This document shows positions 22,034 through 27,890 of a stretch of DNA of 27,890 nt, in pieces. The first letter of the stretch is position 1. Every line of letters starts with the position of its first letter. The translations under genes and the position numbers were made by a program. The DNA lies in the NCBI GenBank assembly GCA_030037405.1, contig JASHRK010000257.1, forward strand, positions 1-27,890. Reading direction: 5' to 3'. Source of the DNA: Acidimicrobiales bacterium (GTDB lineage: Bacteria; Actinomycetota; Acidimicrobiia; Acidimicrobiales; Bog-793). Under the pieces are notes generated by a model that searched no databases, was not told the origin of the DNA, and worked only from the letters and a program-made list of their open reading frames with translations.

Positions 22034-22241
22034 CCCCGGCCGCCCTCAGGGCGTGCGCCGTCAGCTCGGCCCGCCCCCGGCCGACGAGGTGAGCGGGAGG
22101 CTTGGCAGGGGGTTGGGAGCGGGTGGCTGCACCCGCCGTCGTCATACCGGCGGCGACGGCTGCACTGAGGAGGAGCCCGAGGACGACAAGGACAGGCCGC
22201 AGCGACGGCTGCTCATCGAGATCGCCATCTTGCATGGCCAT
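22017..22241 (-). CDS. Small putative membrane or secreted protein
   Basis: A 74-residue ORF with no family I recognise. An acidic N-terminus (MAMQDGDLDEQPSLR) precedes one hydrophobic stretch, PVLVVLGLLLSAAVAAGMTT (about 16-35), then a proline-rich and basic tail. It could be a single-pass membrane protein. GGGAG lies 5 nt before ATG 22241; another ATG exists at 22253. Codon third positions are mostly G/C, as in neighbouring genes. The stop lies in a tandem repeat, so the C-terminus may vary between strains. It lies downstream of the NifU-like gene on the same strand. Confidence 0.45.
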   Translation of the reverse strand: MAMQDGDLDEQPSLRPVLVVLGLLLSAAVAAGMTTAGAATRSQPPAKPPAHLVGRGRAELTAHALRAAGGVHSR

Positions 22242-22266
22242 GACCGCTCCCATCGGGCGTTCTCAT

Positions 22267-22283
22267 GCCCCGCAGCGCGGGGC
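22267..22283. other. Strong short hairpin
   Basis: GCCCCGC and GCGGGGC (7-bp perfect stem) with a 3-nt loop, in the gap between the small membrane protein gene and the NifU-like gene. No T-run follows on either strand. Confidence 0.5.
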
Positions 22284-22298
22284 TTACACCCTATGGAC

Positions 22299-22324
22299 GC
22301 CGCAACTGGCGCGTTCGTTGCGGC
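22299..22324 (-). terminator. Possible terminator of the NifU-like gene
   Basis: A perfect 8-bp inverted repeat GCCGCAAC / GTTGCGGC with a 10-nt loop starts 12 bp beyond the NifU-like stop codon. It lacks a U-tract, so intrinsic termination is uncertain. Confidence 0.45.
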
Positions 22325-22335
22325 CTTCTCGCCCT

Positions 22336-22740
22336 TCAAGCGCGGGGAACGTAGCCGCCGCGACCGAGAGAGACGCTCTCGAAGAAGTCGAGGGACTCGT
22401 CGACGCGGCCTCTCACCTCTGTCACCCAGTCGAGCCGCTGGCGCAAGAGGCGCTCGACGCCGCCCTGCAGCGTCAGCCCGGAGATGGCGCACGAGCCGCA
22501 GGCTCCTTGCAGCTCCACCTCCACGATCCCGCGCTCGAAGTCGACGGCGGTGAGCACGAGGTCGCCGCCGTCTGCCTGCACGGCCGGGCGCATCAGGTCG
22601 AACAGCTCGTCGAGGGCGGCGCTCCGGCGCGCCCGCTCGGCGTCGTCGATGGGGGCGACTCCTTCTGCTCCTCGCCGAACCTCGCCCTCGGCTCCCGTCG
22701 GGACCTCGCCGGCCGTCCTGTCGTCGTCTCCTGCTCCCAC
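22336..22740 (-). CDS. NifU-like C-terminal domain Fe-S scaffold protein
   Basis: A 134-residue protein with a NifU C-terminal (Nfu) domain that assembles or carries a 4Fe-4S cluster for delivery to apo-enzymes. Signature: MRPAVQADGGDLVLTAVDFE, then GACGSCAISGLTLQGGVERLL with the cluster-binding C-x-x-C. The N-terminal 30 residues or so are Gly/Asp-rich and not conserved. The frame is open far upstream. I chose GTG 22740 because AAGGAG sits 5 nt before it and a TAGACT -10 box lies at 22768-22763. ATG 22782 would start upstream of that promoter. It is divergent from the nucleotidyltransferase gene. Confidence 0.88.
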   Translation of the reverse strand: MGAGDDDRTAGEVPTGAEGEVRRGAEGVAPIDDAERARRSAALDELFDLMRPAVQADGGDLVLTAVDFERGIVEVELQGACGSCAISGLTLQGGVERLLRQRLDWVTEVRGRVDESLDFFESVSLGRGGYVPRA

Positions 22741-22762
22741 ACCTGCTCCTTCGCCTCTCGCA

Positions 22763-22768
22763 AGTCTA
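22763..22768 (-). promoter_or_regulatory. -10 box of the NifU-like gene
   Basis: TAGACT on the minus strand. A start about 7 nt downstream gives a short leader holding the AAGGAG ribosome site of GTG 22740. It is separated by only 8 bp from the opposing -10 box at 22777. Confidence 0.45.
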
Positions 22769-22776
22769 GGAACCCC

Positions 22777-22782
22777 TACCAT
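22777..22782 (+). promoter_or_regulatory. -10 box of the nucleotidyltransferase gene
   Basis: TACCAT, then six bases GCTCAC, then GTG at 22789. The layout equals that of the acyl-CoA dehydrogenase gene and predicts a leaderless mRNA. Confidence 0.5.
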
Positions 22783-22788
22783 GCTCAC

Positions 22789-23628
22789 GTGCAACTCGTA
22801 GTCCTTGCGGCAGGGCATGGGCGCCGGTTCGGCGGCCTGAAACAGCTCGCTCCTGTCGGTCCCAAGGGCGAGGCGATCATGGACTACACGGCCGTTGACG
22901 CCTTGGCCGCCGGTTTCGAGAGCGTGATCCTCGTCGTGCGTGAGGAGGTGCGCGAGGAGCTCTCCTCGCACGTACAGAGGCGCTGGCCGGGCACGCTTAG
23001 CGTCGAAGCCGTCGTGCAGGGAGCCGTCGCCGGCACGGCGCAGGCGGTCGCCTCCGCCGGTGCCCTCGTCGACGGTCCCTTCGGCGTCGCCAACGCCGAC
23101 GACCTCTACGGGGCCGCGGCCATGGCGACACTCGGTTCCGAGCTGGCACATGTAGGCGGGCGAGCTCACATGATGGTCGGCTACCGCCTACGAAGGTCAG
23201 TCCTCACGGACGCCCCCGTCACACGGGGAATCTGCGAGGTCTCGCCCGCAGGCGAGCTCGTCGAGATCGTCGAGCAGACCGTTGCAAGGCGCGGAGACGG
23301 CTTCTCTGGCAGGCCGGTCGGTGCCCCGGAGTCCGCCGCGACTGACCTCACGGGAGAGGAAGTCGTGTCCATGAACCTGTGGGGTTTTGCGCCCTCGATC
23401 CTCGGGGACCTCGCCGGCGCCATCGACGCCTTCGACCCCACGCTCGCGCCCCACGAGCCCGGCAAGCCCGCCGAGCTCCTCCTCCCGTCGGTCGTAGGCG
23501 AGCTCTTGAAGGCCAAGCGCGCAACGGTTCGGGCAACGCGGACCGAAGACCGCGTCATCGGCATCACCCGTCCCGACGACCTCCCGCTCCTCCGTGAGAT
23601 CCTCGCCGGTGAGAGAGCGAGGAACTGA
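22789..23628 (+). CDS. Sugar-phosphate nucleotidyltransferase-like protein
   Basis: A 279-residue protein with the NTP-transferase fold. The nucleotide-binding N-terminus is VQLVVLAAGHGRRFGGLKQLAPVGPKG. VQGAVAGTAQAVASA and the metal-binding FGVANADDLYG (the usual D-x-D-like site) follow, and the C-terminal half has SMNLWGFAPS. Relatives activate sugar phosphates with NTPs. The exact sugar is not inferable. The GTG at 22789 is the right start because it places the GxGxRxG loop at the N-terminus and follows the -10 box by six bases. The CDF gene begins five bases after its stop. Confidence 0.87.
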   Translation: MQLVVLAAGHGRRFGGLKQLAPVGPKGEAIMDYTAVDALAAGFESVILVVREEVREELSSHVQRRWPGTLSVEAVVQGAVAGTAQAVASAGALVDGPFGVANADDLYGAAAMATLGSELAHVGGRAHMMVGYRLRRSVLTDAPVTRGICEVSPAGELVEIVEQTVARRGDGFSGRPVGAPESAATDLTGEEVVSMNLWGFAPSILGDLAGAIDAFDPTLAPHEPGKPAELLLPSVVGELLKAKRATVRATRTEDRVIGITRPDDLPLLREILAGERARN

Positions 23629-23633
23629 CCCCC

Positions 23634-24545
23634 GTGACGCGTACGCGCCGGCTCGCCTGGGCTCTCGCCTGCGACCTCGCCATCGCGGCCGGAGAGGTGG
23701 TGGGCGGTGTCATCGCCCACTCGGCCGGCCTCCTCGCGACGGCGGGGCACGACCTCGCCGACGGCGCCGCCCTCGCTCTCGCCCTCGTCGCTACACGCCT
23801 TGTGAGAAGGCCGGCGACACCCGCCAGGTCCTTCGGCTTTCACCGGGTCACGATCCTCACGGCGCTCGCCAACGCGGTCGCCATCGTCGTCGTCTCGGTT
23901 CTCATCTGCATCCTCGCGGTCCATCGCCTCCTCCATCCCGAGCACGTGAAGGGCGCCGTCGTGGTCGCCTTTGCCGGCCTCGCCGTAGTGGGCAACGCGC
24001 TGGCCGCTCTCATCGCGTTCGACCGCTCACGCGACCTGAACATGCGGACGGCCGCCCTGCACCTTGCGAGCGACGCTCTGAGCGCCCTCGGGGTGCTCGT
24101 CGCCGGGGCCGTCATCCTCGCGACGGGCCACTTCGAGCGCCTGGACCCGATCGTCTCGCTCGGGATCCTCGTTCTCGTCGTGGTCGAGGCCGTCTATCTC
24201 GTGCGCCAGAGCGTCGACGTCCTCCTAGAGTCCACACCGCCGGACGTCTCGCTACGAGGTCTCACCCGCTCCATCGAGGGAGTGGGTGGCGTCGTCGACG
24301 TCCACGACCTCCACTGCTGGAGCCTGTCGAACGACGTCCGGGCGCTCTCCGCCCACATCGTGCTCTCGGGCCACCCGACTCTCGAGCAAGCCCAGACCGT
24401 GGGCGAGACCGTGAAGCAACGCCTGGCGGACCGCTTCGACATAAGGCACGCCACGATCGAGCTCGAGTGCGAGCCGTGCGCCTCCCCCGAGGCCGATCCC
24501 TGTGCCATCGAGGTACCTCTGTCTCCGCCGCGCGCCGTCGGCTGA
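23634..24545 (+). CDS. Cation diffusion facilitator (CDF) family exporter
   Basis: A 303-residue transporter with six predicted helices. The metal site is formed by H-x-x-x-D in TM2 (AGHDLADG) and TM5 (ALHLASDALSALG), the His/Asp pairing typical of Zn2+ (Zn/Cd/Co) exporters. The cytosolic C-terminal domain has VHDLHCWSLSNDVRALSAHIVL and a final Cys pair (CEPCASPEADPC) that may bind metal. The GTG start lies five bases after the upstream gene's stop, so it is probably in the same mRNA. The stop is followed 11 bp later by the SRAP gene. Third cation transporter in the window. Confidence 0.92.
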   Translation: MTRTRRLAWALACDLAIAAGEVVGGVIAHSAGLLATAGHDLADGAALALALVATRLVRRPATPARSFGFHRVTILTALANAVAIVVVSVLICILAVHRLLHPEHVKGAVVVAFAGLAVVGNALAALIAFDRSRDLNMRTAALHLASDALSALGVLVAGAVILATGHFERLDPIVSLGILVLVVVEAVYLVRQSVDVLLESTPPDVSLRGLTRSIEGVGGVVDVHDLHCWSLSNDVRALSAHIVLSGHPTLEQAQTVGETVKQRLADRFDIRHATIELECEPCASPEADPCAIEVPLSPPRAVG

Positions 24546-24556
24546 AGGGGAGACAG

Positions 24557-25450
24557 ATGTGCGGGCGTTTCGTCTCCTCGAGCCCGGTCGAGGACGTCGT
24601 GGCCGCCTTCGAGGTCGACGTGGTGGAGATCCCTCCTGAGCTTTACCCTGAGCCGCGCTTCAACGTCTCGCCCCAGTCGGAGGTGCTCGCAGTTCGCGCG
24701 GCGGTGCCACGGGTGCCGCCGCGCACGCGGACCGGGGAGACCGGGGAGACCGGGGAGACCGGCCTCCGCCCGACCGGCCGAGCCGTCAGGCGGCTCGGCA
24801 CCTATCGGTGGGGTCTCGTGCCGTCCTGGGCGAAAGATCCCCGTATCGGGCTCAAGGCGTTCAACGCGAGGGCAGACGGCCTGGAGCAAAAGGCGATGTT
24901 CAAGACCGCCCTCGCCAAGCGCCGCTGCATCATTCCCGCCGACGCCTTCTACGAGTGGCAGCGCCTCCCGGACGCGCCCGGAGGCGCACGCTCCGGCCGG
25001 GGGAGGCGCCAACCCTGGTGCTACCGGGCACGGGACGGAGGCATCCTCGCCTTCGCCGGCCTCTACGAGGTATGGCGAGACCGCACCTCGGAGGGTGGCG
25101 AGTGGCTCCTCACCTGCAGCATCATCACCACGGCGGCGAACGAGCTGATGGCGCCCGTGCACGATCGCATGCCCGTGATCCTCAGCCCTGATCAGTACGA
25201 GACCTGGCTCGCCCCGGGGTCGCTCGACCCCATCGATATCGCCGCTCTCCTCGCGCCCCCGCCGAACGAGACGCTCGCTGCCTACGAGGTGGGACCAGAA
25301 GTCGGCAACTCGAGTGCCGAAGGGCCTCAGTTGACGAGTCCTCTCTCCGCCAGCAGCCTGCCTTCCGGCACCTCTCCTCCCGAGAGCCGGGCCTCGAGCG
25401 CCGTCACTGGACAACGGCGCCCACGACGAGATCCGTGCTCATCTTGCTAA
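24557..25450 (+). CDS. SRAP-family protein (YedK/HMCES-like abasic-site shield)
   Basis: A 297-residue SOS-response-associated peptidase-type protein. Members crosslink through Cys2 to abasic sites in single-stranded DNA. All key residues are present: C2 (MCGRF), the RFNVSPQ loop, GLVPSWAKD, N103 (FNARAD), E133 (FYEW) and H202 (VHDRMPVIL). AGGGGAG lies 6 nt before ATG, which exposes Cys2 after Met removal. A 9-bp repeat adds G-E-T units at residues 60-69. The last 45 residues or so after YEVGPEVGNSSAEGPQ are Ser/Pro/Arg-rich and extend beyond the usual domain. Confidence 0.94.
   Translation: MCGRFVSSSPVEDVVAAFEVDVVEIPPELYPEPRFNVSPQSEVLAVRAAVPRVPPRTRTGETGETGETGLRPTGRAVRRLGTYRWGLVPSWAKDPRIGLKAFNARADGLEQKAMFKTALAKRRCIIPADAFYEWQRLPDAPGGARSGRGRRQPWCYRARDGGILAFAGLYEVWRDRTSEGGEWLLTCSIITTAANELMAPVHDRMPVILSPDQYETWLAPGSLDPIDIAALLAPPPNETLAAYEVGPEVGNSSAEGPQLTSPLSASSLPSGTSPPESRASSAVTGQRRPRRDPCSSC
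24731..24762 (+). repeat. 9-bp tandem repeat inside the SRAP gene
   Basis: Three copies of ACCGGGGAG plus a partial copy, encoding T-G-E repeats in a loop between the NVSPQ and GLVPSW motifs. The period keeps the frame. Confidence 0.9.
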
Positions 25451-25468
25451 CTCACGACGGATCTGTGA

Positions 25469-25497
25469 TTTACAGCTGCCGCCAGTGCGGATAACGT
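25469..25497 (+). promoter_or_regulatory. Promoter of the alanine dehydrogenase gene
   Basis: TTTACA (25469-25474), a 17-bp spacer and TAACGT (25492-25497) form the best sigma-70-like match in the window. The predicted leader is about 80 nt, and AAGGAG (25571-25576) precedes the GTG. In contrast to several neighbours, this gene is not leaderless. Confidence 0.6.
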
Positions 25498-25586
25498 GGC
25501 CGATCGTGTCCTGAGCTGTTCCCGGCTCTTCAAGCCGTATGCGGCCGTCGGCAGAGGCCGCCCTCGAGTCAAGGAGCTGATCAACG

Positions 25587-26702
25587 GTGATCATCGGAAT
25601 CCCTGCTGAAGTAAAGACGGCGGAGAACCGCGTCGCCATGACACCCGACGGAGTGCGCGAGCTCACGGCGCACGGGCACGAGGTCCTCGTGGAGCACAGC
25701 GCCGGGGTCGGGTCGTCGTTCGCGGACACGGACTTCGAGACTGCCGGCGCCACCTTGGTGGATGCGAAGGCGGCCTGGGAAGCAGAGCTCGTCTGCAAGG
25801 TGAAGGAGCCGCAAGAGCCCGAGTTCGGGCACCTGCGCCAGGATCTCGTGCTCTTCACCTACCTGCACCTCGCCGCCTACCCCGGTGTCGCCAAGGCGCT
25901 CACGGCCGCCCGTACGACAGCCATCGCCTACGAGACCGTGCAGACCGGAGACGGCGGGCTTCCCTTGCTGGCACCGATGAGCGAGGTGGCGGGACGGATC
26001 GCCACGCAGGTCGGAGCCAGTCTCCTCGAGAGACGCAACGGGACTCGGGGCATCCTCCTCGGCGGAGTCCCAGGTGTGCGACCCGCCCGCGTGGTCGTCA
26101 TCGGCGCCGGGCACGTGGGATGGAACAGCGCCTGGATCGCACAGGGCATGGAAGCAGAGGTCCTTCTCCTCGACAGGAACATCGACCGCCTCCGCTGGGT
26201 CGACCAGATCCACCAGGGGCGGATCATGACCCTTGCTTCGAACCGAGGCTCGATCGAGAGAGCGATAGCCGAGGCGGACCTTCTCATCGGTGCCGTGCTC
26301 GTGGCCGGCGGTCGAGCTCCCGTCGTAGTCACCGAGGACATGGTGGCGGGCATGAGACCCGGGTCGGTCATCGTGGACGTCGCCGTCGACCAGGGGGGCT
26401 GCATCGAGACCACGCACGAGACGACTCACGAGGACCCGACGTACTTCGTGCACGACGTGCTCCACTACGCCGTCGGCAACATGCCGGCCGCCGTCCCCCA
26501 CACCTCCACCTATGCCCTCACGAACGCCACCTTCCCCTATGTCGTCGAGCTCGCAGAGCACGGCGTTCGCAAGGCGGTCGCGAGCGACCCGGCCCTACGT
26601 GGCGGCGTCAACACCGTCGACGGCCTCTGCACGAACGAGGCCGTCGCCGAGGCCCTCGGGGTCGATTTCACCGATCCGCTCAAAGCTCTCAACCCTCGCT
26701 GA
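25587..26702 (+). CDS. ald: Alanine dehydrogenase
   Basis: A 371-residue NAD-dependent enzyme interconverting L-alanine and pyruvate plus ammonia. Conserved residues: R15 (ENRVAMTP), K73 (KVKEPQ), H94 (YLHLAA), the Rossmann loop VVVIGAGHVGWNSA (169-182) and D268 (VDVAVDQGG). The SNRGSIERAI stretch and PAAVPHTSTYALTNAT are also typical. Length is the family norm. GTG start with AAGGAG 10 nt upstream and a clear promoter. It stands alone as a transcription unit, and its 3' side is a tandem-repeat region. Confidence 0.97.
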   Translation: MIIGIPAEVKTAENRVAMTPDGVRELTAHGHEVLVEHSAGVGSSFADTDFETAGATLVDAKAAWEAELVCKVKEPQEPEFGHLRQDLVLFTYLHLAAYPGVAKALTAARTTAIAYETVQTGDGGLPLLAPMSEVAGRIATQVGASLLERRNGTRGILLGGVPGVRPARVVVIGAGHVGWNSAWIAQGMEAEVLLLDRNIDRLRWVDQIHQGRIMTLASNRGSIERAIAEADLLIGAVLVAGGRAPVVVTEDMVAGMRPGSVIVDVAVDQGGCIETTHETTHEDPTYFVHDVLHYAVGNMPAAVPHTSTYALTNATFPYVVELAEHGVRKAVASDPALRGGVNTVDGLCTNEAVAEALGVDFTDPLKALNPR

Positions 26703-26785
26703 CCTGGGCTCGCCGGACCTGGGGCCGCGCCGGACCCGGGGCGGCCGCGCCGGACCTGGGCCGCGCCGGACCTGGGCCTTCGCCC
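26701..26785. repeat. Irregular tandem repeats between ald and dprA
   Basis: Five units beginning GACCTGGG or GACCCGGG and ending near GCGCCG: starts near 26701, 26716, 26733, 26753 and 26769. Unit length varies from 15 to 20 bp. It lies between two convergent stop codons. Confidence 0.8.
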
Positions 26786-27890
26786 TCAGGCTCTCCGCCA
26801 CGCGCCCTCGCTGCTCACGGCAAGGCCGAGCTCGAGGAGACGGTCGAGGGCGAGCGCTACGGTCGAGAAGGGCTGCCCGGTACGGGCGCAGATCGCCTCT
26901 GTCGGCCACAGTTGGTCCTCGAGGGCTTCCAGTACGGACCTCTCTACCGCTGTGCAGCGTCGCAGGCTGGAGGCAATCTCCGCCCGCTCCGGCTGCCCGG
27001 GCGACGGAGAAGGCACCTCGTCGCCCGAGCCAGACGAGAGGCACCTCGTCGGTTTGAAGTCCACGCCGTCGGACCGGCAACACCGCTCGATCGCTACGAG
27101 GACGTCCTCGGGCCCCCGGGCCACGAACGCCCCCGAGGCGAGTAGCTCGTTCGTGCCCTCCGAGGCAGGGCTGCGTACCGAGCCCGGTACCGCGAACACC
27201 TCCCGCCCCCGGCCGATCGCAGCCTCCACGGTGTGCATGGCACCCCCCTGGCGCCCGGACTCCACGACCACCACGACCTGGGCAAGGGCCGCGATGATGC
27301 GGTTCCGCAGCGGGAAGCGCCAGGGCTCGGGTGCCGCCCCCGGCGGGGCCTCGGAGATCACGCAACCCCCTGCTGCCACCCGCTCGATCAGGTGCCGGTG
27401 GCGCGCCGGGTAGACGACGTCGACCCCACCACCAAGGACCCCGACCGGACCGCGCCCGGGCAACTCGGGCACGGCGAGGGCACCCTCGTGGGCGGCCCCG
27501 TCGATCCCGACGGCGAGCCCGGAGACGACTGTGACGCCCGCCCGTGCCAGCTCTGCGCCGATGTCGGCTGCCACCTCCCGCCCGTAGTGAGTCGCCCGCC
27601 TCGTGCCGACCACGGCAGCCGACGGGCCTTCGGCGACGAGAGCCCTGCCCCTTGCAAAGAGCACCTCCGGAGGCTCGGGCTCGTCCGGTCGGGCGAGGCG
27701 TGCGGGATAGCCGGCGACACCGAGGCGGAGCACCGAGATCGACGCCGTGCCAAGGGCGCGCCAGTACCGCTCGACGTCGAAAGCTCGCGCCCGCCGCGAC
27801 CATGCCGTCGCCACCTCCTCTGGTGCCAGCCCTCCGGCACGGCGGGCTTCCATGGCGCGCGCCGGCACCGTCTCCCAAAGACGGGGCACC
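26786..27890 (-). CDS. dprA: DNA processing protein DprA (5' end beyond window)
   Basis: At least 367 residues of DprA, the RecA loader that binds incoming single-stranded DNA in natural transformation. The Rossmann-like core is complete: AAVVGTRRATHYGRE, VSGLAVGIDGAAHEGAL, VGVLGGGVDVVYPARHRHL, ISEAPPG, FPLRNRIIAALA, VVVESGRQGGAMHTVEAA, VFAVPGSV and EGTNELLASGA. A C-terminal winged-helix segment ends the protein. A GTG at 27889 is in frame, but the usual N-terminal helix-hairpin-helix segment (LPGVGP-type) is missing. The real start probably lies to the right of the window. Confidence 0.93.
   Translation of the reverse strand, partial: VPRLWETVPARAMEARRAGGLAPEEVATAWSRRARAFDVERYWRALGTASISVLRLGVAGYPARLARPDEPEPPEVLFARGRALVAEGPSAAVVGTRRATHYGREVAADIGAELARAGVTVVSGLAVGIDGAAHEGALAVPELPGRGPVGVLGGGVDVVYPARHRHLIERVAAGGCVISEAPPGAAPEPWRFPLRNRIIAALAQVVVVVESGRQGGAMHTVEAAIGRGREVFAVPGSVRSPASEGTNELLASGAFVARGPEDVLVAIERCCRSDGVDFKPTRCLSSGSGDEVPSPSPGQPERAEIASSLRRCTAVERSVLEALEDQLWPTEAICARTGQPFSTVALALDRLLELGLAVSSEGAWRRA

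Noticed and set aside
22267..22283. Intrinsic terminator.
   Set aside because: The stem is strong but no U-run follows on either strand, so it is listed only as a hairpin.
22741..23169. Extension of the NifU-like frame into the divergent nucleotidyltransferase gene.
   Set aside because: It passes through both promoters and has no conserved residues. GTG 22740 has a proper ribosome site.
23594..24556. An open frame joined upstream to the SRAP gene, which could suggest a 618-residue fusion.
   Set aside because: The upstream part is Arg/Pro-rich and lies over the CDF exporter in another frame. SRAP needs Cys2 directly after Met at 24557, behind a good ribosome site.

Overview
This is a very GC-rich bacterial chromosome segment whose content points to Actinomycetota. 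The strongest taxonomic clues are two tiny lineage-typical ribosomal protein genes (bS22 at 1439-1540 and bL37 at 7010-7093), the actinobacterial order rsmI-metG-tatD-rsmA-ispE, frequent GTG starts, and many starts that lie 6-10 nt after a TANNNT -10 box (leaderless or nearly leaderless transcription). A deep lineage such as Acidimicrobiia is my guess only. The region looks like ordinary chromosome: I see no transposase, phage gene, CRISPR array or rRNA.

Left part (1-7100). A tRNA-Gln(UUG) and a TauD/TfdA-type dioxygenase are followed by a compact leftward operon: DUF192 protein, rsmI, metG, tatD, rsmA, ispE. Several of its joints overlap by four bases or are nearly abutting. bS22 converges on the end of this operon and bL37 diverges from its start, so translation and rRNA-modification genes are grouped here.

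Middle part (7095-17732). A glycerophosphodiester phosphodiesterase and an unknown acidic protein diverge. A PfkB sugar/nucleoside kinase and a large M1 aminopeptidase (PepN) also diverge, from a 57-bp promoter region. A GDT1-type cation transporter and two SAM methyltransferases follow on the plus strand. A leftward trio (GT4 glycosyltransferase, methyltransferase, helical-toroid enzyme) faces them, and its last frame runs 306 bp antisense into the O-methyltransferase gene.

Right-centre part (17789-20720), the most interesting region. A soluble PRC/MgtE_N/CBS protein is followed 16 bp later by an Nramp-fold transporter whose metal-binding motifs are non-canonical. The pair looks like a magnesium-channel sensor module working with a different membrane core. 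The 235-nt leader contains a 21-codon proline-rich ORF with a nine-base perfect Shine-Dalgarno and three hairpins. I propose a Mg2+-responsive (or divalent-cation-responsive) operon controlled by a leader peptide.

Right part (20725-27890). An acyl-CoA dehydrogenase, a small membrane protein, a NifU-like Fe-S scaffold, a sugar-nucleotidyltransferase-like protein, a CDF cation exporter, an SRAP (YedK/HMCES) protein, alanine dehydrogenase and a dprA gene cut by the window end. Short tandem repeats recur in the window, both between genes and in frame within four genes.
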